Part shown: positions 51,826 to 58,965 of the stretch, piece by piece | How the letters are laid out: every line of letters begins with the position of its first letter | Numbering within the stretch: the first letter of the stretch is position 1 | From: Frischella japonica | Lineage (GTDB): Bacteria > Pseudomonadota > Gammaproteobacteria > Enterobacterales > Orbaceae | Reading direction: 5' to 3' | DNA: 64,000 nucleotides | Assembly (NCBI RefSeq): GCF_014489845.1 | Contig: NZ_JABURY010000021.1 | Location: 174,846-238,845, forward strand | Translations under genes and position numbers: made by a program | Notes under the pieces: generated by a model | What the model saw: the letters and a program-made list of their open reading frames with translations, nothing else | Databases searched by the model: none | Told to the model about the DNA's origin: nothing

Positions 51826-53905
51826 ATCACCATTATTTGCTTTTTTTGCTAAGCATAACTTAAAAAATGTTCACTATCAGGTATTGGCCGGACCTTTATT
51901 AATCCTACTAATTTTATCGATGATGGTGTTGCCGTTACCACCTTTTCTTTTAGATTTATTTTTTACATTTAATATTGCTTTAGCAATTATCATTTTGATT
52001 GTGGCGTTATTTACCCGTCAGGTATTAGATTTTGCTGCATTTCCAACGGTTTTGCTGTTTGCTACATTATTACGACTGTCGTTAAATGTAGCATCAACGC
52101 GAGTGGTCTTACTACATGGTCATACTGGTAGTGATGCAGCGGGACGAGTAATTGAAGCCTTTGGACATTTTTTAGTTGGCGGAAATTTTGCCATTGGCAT
52201 TGTGGTATTTATTATACTGGTCATTATCAATTTTATGGTGATTACCAAAGGTGCTGGACGTATTGCAGAAGTTGGTGCACGCTTTGCGTTAGATGGTATG
52301 CCGGGTAAACAAATGGCAATCGATGCTGATTTAAATGCTGGATTAATTGGTGAAGATGAAGCGAAAATCCGCCGTGCTGAAGTCACGCAAGAGGCGGATT
52401 TTTACGGTTCAATGGACGGAGCGAGTAAATTTGTTCGCGGTGATGCTATTGCTGGTTTACTGATTATGGCCATTACCATTATTGGTGGTTTATTGGTAGG
52501 GGTTGCGCAACATGGTTTGGCAATTGGTGAAGCTGCGAAAACGTATGTATTACTTACTATTGGCGATGGGTTGGTGGCTCAGATTCCATCATTAATCATT
52601 TCTACTGCGGCTGGCGTTATTGTAACACGGGTGGCTTCAGAGCAGAATATTAGTGAACAGATGCTCGGGCAATTATTTAATAACCCACAAATTTTAATTT
52701 TAGCCGCATTAGTGATTGGTTTATTGGGCTTAATTCCTGGTATGCCCAATATCGTTTTCTTATTATTTACGGGGGGATTAGTAACATTAGCTTGGTGGGT
52801 AACAACGCGCCAGAAAAAATCACAAACAGCATTAAATGAGCCGGTTCCTCCACCTGCAACCACTCCTTCCACAGTAGAAGCAAATTGGTCAGATGTAATT
52901 ATTGAGGATGCACTGGCGATGGAAGTTGGTTATGGATTGATTCCGATGGTTGATCAAGCGCAAAATGGCGAACTGTTAGGGCGTATTCGTAGCCTACGCA
53001 AGAAGTTTGCGCAAACGATTGGTTTTTTACCACCGTCGGTACATATTCGCGATAATTTATCACTCAATCCTTATCAATATAAATTTTTAATGAAAGGGGT
53101 GGAGATTGGTAACGGCGAAATTCAAAATAATAAGTGGTTAGCTATTAATCCTGGGCATGTATCAGAAACCATCGAGGGGATCAGCACCACCGAACCGGCT
53201 TTTGGTTTACCGGCAATTTGGATTGATAGTCATAATAAAGAAAATGCTCAGATTTTAGGTTATACCGTTGTAGATGGCAGTACCGTGATAGCAACTCACC
53301 TAAACCATTTACTACAACAATATGCGGGTGATCTTTTCGGTCGTCAGGAAGCGCAAGAATTAATTAATCGCATTAAACAAGATCTACCAAAACTCGTCGA
53401 AGATTTGATTCCTTCCGTGGTAACATTAACAGTATTTCATAAAGTGTTACAAAATTTAATTGCCGAACAAGTTTCGATTCGCGATATGCGTACCATTATT
53501 GAAACGCTCTGTGAACATGCCCCTCAGCAAACTGATCCGACGGAGCTAATCAGCATTGTGCGTGTGGCTTTAGGACGCGCCATTACTCAACAGTGGTTTG
53601 CCGGTAAAGATGAGATACAGGTAATCGGAATTAACATGGGGTTAGAACGAATACTATTACAAGCAATGCAAAATGGTAGTGGATTAGAGCCCGGTTTAGC
53701 TGAACGGATTGTTGAGCAAACACAACAGGCCTTAGCACAGCAAAATATATTAGGCGCACCACCGGTGTTATTGACGAATCATACATTACGACCGATGCTG
53801 TCTCGTTTTTTACGGCGGCATTTCACGCAGTTAATCGTATTAAGTCATCTAGAGATTAGCGAACATCGGCAAATTAAAATGACAGCACAAATTGGCGCTG
53901 AGTAG
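51818..53905 (+). CDS. flhA: Flagellar type III export protein FlhA
   Basis: Export-gate protein with eight membrane helices (about 20-330) and a cytoplasmic substrate/chaperone dock. Motifs LLRLSLNVASTRVVLLHGHTG, FVVFIILVIINFMVITKGAGRIAEV-like FHIPEP region (KGAGRIAEVGARFALDGMPGKQMAIDADLNAGLI). 695 residues from ATG 51818, close to E. coli FlhA (692); the frame stays open to 51782 but that would overlap flhB further. flhE does not follow. Confidence 0.96.
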   Translation: MNKSPLFAFFAKHNLKNVHYQVLAGPLLILLILSMMVLPLPPFLLDLFFTFNIALAIIILIVALFTRQVLDFAAFPTVLLFATLLRLSLNVASTRVVLLHGHTGSDAAGRVIEAFGHFLVGGNFAIGIVVFIILVIINFMVITKGAGRIAEVGARFALDGMPGKQMAIDADLNAGLIGEDEAKIRRAEVTQEADFYGSMDGASKFVRGDAIAGLLIMAITIIGGLLVGVAQHGLAIGEAAKTYVLLTIGDGLVAQIPSLIISTAAGVIVTRVASEQNISEQMLGQLFNNPQILILAALVIGLLGLIPGMPNIVFLLFTGGLVTLAWWVTTRQKKSQTALNEPVPPPATTPSTVEANWSDVIIEDALAMEVGYGLIPMVDQAQNGELLGRIRSLRKKFAQTIGFLPPSVHIRDNLSLNPYQYKFLMKGVEIGNGEIQNNKWLAINPGHVSETIEGISTTEPAFGLPAIWIDSHNKENAQILGYTVVDGSTVIATHLNHLLQQYAGDLFGRQEAQELINRIKQDLPKLVEDLIPSVVTLTVFHKVLQNLIAEQVSIRDMRTIIETLCEHAPQQTDPTELISIVRVALGRAITQQWFAGKDEIQVIGINMGLERILLQAMQNGSGLEPGLAERIVEQTQQALAQQNILGAPPVLLTNHTLRPMLSRFLRRHFTQLIVLSHLEISEHRQIKMTAQIGAE

Positions 53906-54162
53906 TTGTGTTTGTAATTGTATGGATGCGTATAACATAGTTATTTTGATAATCTTTACTGGATATGTAACATATCAAATCTTGAAGGAACAAGCCTTAT
54001 CTTCGCTTTAACCTAACGGCATTGGCAGGTGATTTCATAAAACGATGATAATAGAATGTTACGATATTTTATTCAGATGTAAGATTTACATAGTTATTAA
54101 AAATCTCCGTTAAAATCGGAGCAGATCAAATAAAATGGTTTTATGTAATTAAGGTAAAAATA
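53906..54162. other. Gap between flhA and the toxin array
   Basis: No ORF of note. A small hairpin CTCCG-(7 nt)-CGGAG at 54105-54121 has a T-run only on the minus strand. From about 54163 the sequence becomes the repeated toxin leader, so the array's left boundary is near 54160. Confidence 0.5.
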
Positions 54163-54283
54163 GAGCCGCGCCTATCTTTTTCTTGCCCCTTCACACAGTG
54201 GCATGCTATAACTAACCGAATTCGTGTATAAAGAGTCATAACAACCATTCTAATAATAAACGCGCTAAGGAATAGCAAAGCCG
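54163..54283 (+). repeat. Toxin-gene leader repeat, copy 1
   Basis: About 120 bp upstream of the first full toxin gene, nearly identical to 58846-58965 and 63803-63922 (shared CACACAG..GGCATGC, AACCGAATTCGTG, AACGCGCTAAGGAATAGC). AAGGA lies 12 bases before the start codon. Likely carries the promoter; I see no strong -35/-10. Confidence 0.8.
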
Positions 54284-56824
54284 ATGTATCTTTATCAACT
54301 GATGTTAAAAAAGCAGTGGTTAATGTGGGAGGAAGATGAGGCGTCACAGTCCTTCTCTTATCAGCCAAAACCAACACGCATCAAGCATTTTTATGACAGT
54401 GGTTATGACGATATCGTCAACCAGCTGGTTAATCAGCCCCAAAGTTGTAAAGACTTTTACCCTGTCCTACGGCAAGTCGGTCTGCCTTATCAAAGTTATT
54501 ATGACAAAATCCCGGCTAAAGTCTCGGAAACGTTAAAAACCGCATTATATCAAGAACGGGTGGTATTAGTTCAGTTGCCGGTGATTAATGGCTATTGTGG
54601 CACGGTATCTTATTCTGACGCAATTAAAGCCATGCCAATAGTTAAAAAAGAGCCGACTTTTGAGCCGGATGACAGTTGGTTGGTGGTGGATTTGCTCAAT
54701 CACCCGCCAGAGCAGATTCAAATCTTTGATGCAGCAAATAACCATATCGTCACAACCACACCAACCAGCGCCGACGAGATTTTTTTAAAACATGGCGAGG
54801 TGTTTTCCCCCACTCAGGTTTTACCGAAGGTACATATCGTTTTAGGCGGTTTAGGCGGAAGCGTTGATTTGGCGCTGCGTGGTGATAAACCACTGCGGGT
54901 TAAACAACGGGCCCAAAGCTGGGTTGATGAATTGTCGAGCCTGCTGGCGTCAGGTAATTCGCCGTTTACCATTGAGCTTGATGAGGCAATGGCAAGTTTG
55001 ATTAATCAAAAAGCTTTACCGCAACGAGGACTACAAGCCAAACCGGTTGATGAACAAGCCGCTTTTCGTCCGGATGAGACGGTGGGGGTGTTTTTTTATC
55101 ACATGCTGGCTTTACTTAATCATACGGATTTTATTATTGCAAGGCAGCGTATCGGTAGCTGCGGTGCGGGTGAGGGTGATGGGGCAATACCGGATGTTAA
55201 AAGACTTAAACGCGCCCTGAAAGCCCTGCATGCTATCCGCCACAGTGAAGGTCAGGACAAGCCAGACTATGCGTATCACAGTGATGCGTTATCTCAAACC
55301 GCCAGCCACTATTTAGGCAGTCCGGTTGTGATGGATGGCAGTGGTGGTGATAACGATGCGGAATTAGCTTTAGTGAGTCAGGTAAAACAGGCTACGGCGG
55401 ATGACCAACTGACGGATATTGCATCGCTCTATCTTAATGCCATTAAACTGCTGAAACACCTGCGCGAGCCGGGGATGATTCGGTATGTGGAAACGCGACG
55501 TGAATATCAACTTAATGTCACTCAACTTGATTATGGTTATATAGAACTGAAACAGCTGGACTTTATTCAGCTCGAACTTCATGCCAATTATCGTTATGCA
55601 ATCGTTTCAGAAGATAAGGCTTATCAATTTATTGGGCGATTTAATCCGGACGGTAAAGTGCAGGTTAAAGTGCCCGCTAAATGGTCTTCAGCTAAACATT
55701 GGCAGGTTAATGCACAGGCTGTGGAAGATGATTTTGTGGCGAAACTATTTCCTAAACTGGTTAATCCAACGTGGACTTTGCAGGATAGAAATAATGCGTT
55801 TACGGGGCTGGCAAGCGGAGGAGTGTTTGGCGGCGTTACCGGTTATCTTTACGGTGACGAGATTAAAGAAACGGTGCTGGACAATCTGCCGAGAATAACC
55901 GGTGCAGCACAGGTTGCCAGTGGTATCATGAGTCTTTGCGTCGCAGCGGCAGTTGGTAGAGCGGGGGTAGGGGCGCCATTAGCGGCGGTAATTGGCTTTG
56001 TGGCATTAGATAATATTCAGGCTGGCGCGCGTTCAATGTGGAGTAATGAGGTTACCGCGACCCACGGTGGCGAGTTGATAGAATGGTCAGGATTAGTGGC
56101 TAAAGGTTATGGTGAAATCGCCTATACACTGATTGATATTGGTTTAATCAGCAAAGCCTCATCGGTAGTCAAAATGGCAACACAAACCGAAAATGTGATT
56201 AAACTGGACACAACAACCGCCGTAAAAGTCGGACAGACAATCAAACCAACCGAAGTGACAATATCCATTGACAAAATCAGCTTAAATCAGAAGAATGTGA
56301 TTGAGTTAAAGGAATTTAATGTTGGAAAGGGGACGGGACAACAATTAGTATCTGATAGTTTTGTTTCAGATGTGATTTCTCATAATAAGCAAATTGGCAT
56401 ATTAAATAAAAAGAAGGATGGTATTTCTGGCGCTCATAATCAAGATGCATTTTTAGAATCAATTGAAATGACAGGGGCTAAAATTGTAGGACCTAGATAT
56501 ACTGATGCACGTTTTCCTGGTTTAATTGAATATGAATATCAACTTCCAAAGAAGGTCGCAAATGGACCAAATGCAGGTACAACTGATGGGTTTAAAAAAA
56601 CTCAAACAAAAACGACTTATGATCCTAATATTTTATCTGATGCTAAAGTTGCTGACATGTCAAATAGAGCCGCAAAACAAGCAGAAAATTATTTTAGAAA
56701 AAATCCAAATGAAAATATACATGATGTTAAAATTGATGGTTATTGGTTTAGAGTAACTCATGATATTAAAAATAAAAAAATAACAAATTCATTTATTACA
56801 ATACCAAAAAGGAATGCTAAATGA
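54284..56824 (+). CDS. Polymorphic toxin, full core with CdiA tRNase-like tip
   Basis: 846 residues. Residues 1-679 are a core shared with the other modules; I do not recognise its family, and it has no signal peptide, PAAR, VgrG or Rhs repeats. A hydrophobic stretch (about 506-576: FTGLASGGVFGGVTGYLYG, ITGAAQVASGIMSLCVAAAVG, LAAVIGFVALDNIQAG) could be a membrane-entry or chaperone-bound segment. The core ends ELKEFN (679). The tip (680-846) has GISGAHNQDAFLE, KKTQTKTTYDPNILSDAK and a final DGYWFRVTHDIKN, resembling, from memory, CdiA C-terminal tRNase-type toxins. Core DNA is GC-richer than the chromosome, the tip AT-rich. The stop overlaps the immunity start (ATGA). Confidence 0.85.
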   Translation: MYLYQLMLKKQWLMWEEDEASQSFSYQPKPTRIKHFYDSGYDDIVNQLVNQPQSCKDFYPVLRQVGLPYQSYYDKIPAKVSETLKTALYQERVVLVQLPVINGYCGTVSYSDAIKAMPIVKKEPTFEPDDSWLVVDLLNHPPEQIQIFDAANNHIVTTTPTSADEIFLKHGEVFSPTQVLPKVHIVLGGLGGSVDLALRGDKPLRVKQRAQSWVDELSSLLASGNSPFTIELDEAMASLINQKALPQRGLQAKPVDEQAAFRPDETVGVFFYHMLALLNHTDFIIARQRIGSCGAGEGDGAIPDVKRLKRALKALHAIRHSEGQDKPDYAYHSDALSQTASHYLGSPVVMDGSGGDNDAELALVSQVKQATADDQLTDIASLYLNAIKLLKHLREPGMIRYVETRREYQLNVTQLDYGYIELKQLDFIQLELHANYRYAIVSEDKAYQFIGRFNPDGKVQVKVPAKWSSAKHWQVNAQAVEDDFVAKLFPKLVNPTWTLQDRNNAFTGLASGGVFGGVTGYLYGDEIKETVLDNLPRITGAAQVASGIMSLCVAAAVGRAGVGAPLAAVIGFVALDNIQAGARSMWSNEVTATHGGELIEWSGLVAKGYGEIAYTLIDIGLISKASSVVKMATQTENVIKLDTTTAVKVGQTIKPTEVTISIDKISLNQKNVIELKEFNVGKGTGQQLVSDSFVSDVISHNKQIGILNKKKDGISGAHNQDAFLESIEMTGAKIVGPRYTDARFPGLIEYEYQLPKKVANGPNAGTTDGFKKTQTKTTYDPNILSDAKVADMSNRAAKQAENYFRKNPNENIHDVKIDGYWFRVTHDIKNKKITNSFITIPKRNAK

Positions 56825-57201
56825 CAGATAATACTCAGTGGATAAAAAATATTGAAAAGCCTATGCTAGAAAATAATGGTGCGGATTTATATTGTCTAAT
56901 AAAATTAATGTATAAAGAACATAAAATGAATTTTTTACAATTAATTTACGACGCATCACAAGGAATTGGTTCTGTTATTTCTGAAGGAGCTGAATATGTT
57001 CTAGATCAGGATTACGATGATCCAAATGATTTTAAAGAAGTATCTTTTTTGATTGGAGATTATGAAAATTCAACAATATCACCTCAAAACTTTGTTGAGC
57101 TTATGCAGATAATATCTGATAGTTATATAGAAGCACATCCTAATGAAAAAGATTCAATAGAATTTTATATGAATAAATTAAGAGAACGTTATTCAAAATA
57201 A
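56821..57201 (+). CDS. Immunity protein for toxin tip 1 (CdiI-like)
   Basis: 126 residues, acidic, no signal peptide, starting in the toxin stop codon (ATGA overlap). The C-terminal half (VSFLIGDYENSTISPQNF, LMQIISDSYIEAHPNEKD) resembles CdiI-type ribonuclease-toxin immunity proteins. Position directly after the toxin and AT-rich composition support an antidote role in the cytoplasm. Confidence 0.75.
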   Translation: MTDNTQWIKNIEKPMLENNGADLYCLIKLMYKEHKMNFLQLIYDASQGIGSVISEGAEYVLDQDYDDPNDFKEVSFLIGDYENSTISPQNFVELMQIISDSYIEAHPNEKDSIEFYMNKLRERYSK

Positions 57202-57246
57202 GAGATAAATCCCTACATAGTAGCGGGGAAAATCAACCATTTATTT

Positions 57247-57393
57247 TTAGACTTGCAAATCAATCTCTATCATCAACTTGCCCTGTTCAATCTTAATGAT
57301 AACAGGGCAGCCCACATAAAAACCAAATTGCTCCAGCCACCTGCCTTTAATGGTCAGTTGTGGTTTGGGGTTGGGTTTTGTGCCTTGTGGCAT
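57247..57393 (-). pseudogene. SymE-like fragment 1, 5'-truncated
   Basis: Minus-strand reading PQGTKPNPKPQLTIKGRW then LEQFGFYVGCPVIIKIEQGK and LMIEIDLQV-stop matches the conserved C-terminal half of SymE toxins (AbrB-like fold, GRWLE..GF..G..V). An ATG at 57393 is created by the junction, giving 48 codons. The 5' part is cut off exactly where orphan toxin module 2 begins. Confidence 0.75.
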
Positions 57394-58088
57394 TAGATAA
57401 TATCCAGGCTGGCTCGCGTTCAATGTGGAGTAATGAGGTTACCGCGACCCACGGTGGCGAGTTGATAGAATGGTCAGGCTTATTGGCTAAAGGTTATGGT
57501 GAAATCGCCTATACACTGATTGATATTGGTTTAATCAGCAAAGCCTCATCGGTAGTCAAAATGGCAACACAAACCGAAAATGTGATTAAACTGAACACAA
57601 CAACCGCCGTAAAAGTCGGACAGACAATCAAACCGACCGAAGTGACAATATCCATTGACAAAATCAGCTTAAATCAGAAGAATGTGATTGAGTTAAAGGA
57701 ATTTAATGTTGGAAAGGAGGCGACGGATCTTACTAGTAAGTATTCTGGTAATTTAGTAAAAGTAAATAAACCAGATCCCGCTGCAGATGCACTTGCTCAG
57801 CGAATTGGTGGAGAATCAAGAGTTCGATTTACTAATGACATTCGTGAATTTGACGTTATTAGTGATTTATATGTGGCTCAAACTAAACCAGCACTAAAGC
57901 AGTTAAATGCGGCAGTTAGAAATCAGATGAAAGCAACATTTGAAGCAGCTAAAGAAACTAACCGCTCTGTTTACTATCATTTTGAAGGTCAGCCAGATCA
58001 GTCTATAATAAATAAACTAAATGAGTATAGTAAACGTTACGGTGTAAAAGTTGTAATAGACACAAAACCTCTAAATTTAACAAAATAA
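57385..58088 (+). pseudogene. Orphan toxin module 2: truncated core with nuclease tip
   Basis: Homology to the core runs from the shared TTGTGGCA (57385-57392), core residue about 570, to ELKEFN at 57707 (about 108 codons), in frame with a new tip (57708-58085, 126 residues). No ATG or ribosome site; the frame opens at GTG 57360 inside antisense SymE DNA, so it is probably a silent donor. The tip has PDPAADALAQRIGGESRVRF, REFDVISDLYVAQTKPA and VYYHFEGQPDQ, ending RYGVKVVIDTKP: a PD-(D/E)xK (Tox-REase-type) nuclease with Asp and Gln-x-Lys. Confidence 0.8.
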
Positions 58089-58097
58089 GGTAGGGAA

Positions 58098-58502
58098 ATG
58101 GTAGAATATTATGGTTGGATAAACTTAAGGGATTCAACATACGAAAGTGATGATAAAGAAATGAATATAGTTTTGAGCAAACTATATTCATATATATCCA
58201 AATATAAATTAAATGATATATCTGGTCTTGTTAATTTACATAAAGTAAATGGTTCTTATCAGTTATTAGTCACTGGAAATACAAATCATTTATCACAGGA
58301 TGTAATAGATATTTTTAATCTTTGTGAGTTCATAGCAGAAATAGCTAAAGGATCTTATGGATTATTGTATATTAGAAATGATGAGTCGGAAGACGCTTTT
58401 AATGAATTTGAGGTTTTTGTATTAGCTAGAGGAAAAATTAAAAAAGAAAAAGATCCTTTTTTATCTCCTTGTATACCAGTGATTGAAGATGATGAAGAAT
58501 AA
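58098..58502 (+). CDS. Immunity protein Imm7-like, partner of tip 2
   Basis: 134 residues: YYGWINLRDSTYESDD at the N-terminus, then VTGNTNHLSQD, AKGSYGLLYIRNDESED and a C-terminal DPFLSPCIPVIEDDEE. This layout is that of Imm7 immunity proteins known from polymorphic toxin systems. AGGTAGGG lies before ATG 58098, so it can be expressed even if the orphan toxin cannot. Confidence 0.82.
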   Translation: MVEYYGWINLRDSTYESDDKEMNIVLSKLYSYISKYKLNDISGLVNLHKVNGSYQLLVTGNTNHLSQDVIDIFNLCEFIAEIAKGSYGLLYIRNDESEDAFNEFEVFVLARGKIKKEKDPFLSPCIPVIEDDEE

Positions 58503-58551
58503 TTTACAATCCTAGATCTAACTTGAGTTGGGATATCGTTTTTATCTATTC

Positions 58552-58757
58552 CTAGATCTTCATTGCAAGTTCTACTATCAACTTGCCCTGTTCAATCTTA
58601 ATGATAACAGGGCAGCCGACATAAAACCCTATCTGCTCTAGCCACCTGCCTTTAATGGTGAGTTGTGGTCTGGGTTTTGTACCGTGTTGTATTATATTCT
58701 GGTTTTATATTATGTTGATAATGACGTGTATAACGTTTTTACGAGCGAATCATTACG
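58552..58757 (-). pseudogene. SymE-like pseudogene 2
   Basis: Minus strand: QHGTKPRPQLTIKGRWLE, QIGFYVGCPVIIKIEQGK, LIVELAMKI-stop. Upstream, KRYTRHYQHNIKPEYNTTR in another frame resembles the SymE N-terminus (RYYTVGY-like), so a frameshift near 58680 and an in-frame TAA after MIRS inactivate it. Nearly identical to copy 4. Confidence 0.72.
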
Positions 58758-58965
58758 TTTTTAAGATTAATTCTATTTGCTTTTGGTCATTTAGATTATG
58801 GAATGCCGGTAAAAGCATTGCCCCATGAATGACTGCTAACTGACAGAGCCGAGCTACCTTTCTTCTTGCCCTTCACACAGTGGCATGCTATAACTAACCG
58901 AATTCGTGTATAAAGAGTCATAACAACCATTCTAATAATAAACGCGCTAAGGAATAGCAAAGCCT
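58681..58965 (+). repeat. Toxin-gene leader repeat, copy 2
   Basis: 285 bp almost identical to 63638-63922 (a few base changes), the last 120 bp also matching 54163-54283. Ends in AAGGAATAGCAAAGCCT before a GTG start, where the other two copies have an ATG start. Confidence 0.85.

Noticed and set aside
54141..54377. Minus-strand ORFs over the toxin leader (also 58796-59059 and 63753-63986)
   Set aside because: They recur only because the leader repeat recurs; the frame covers the start of the toxin gene in antisense and shows no independent family pattern.
57360..58088. Treating orphan module 2 as an intact 242-residue gene
   Set aside because: Its GTG start falls inside antisense SymE DNA without a ribosome site, and the first residues have no counterpart in the core.
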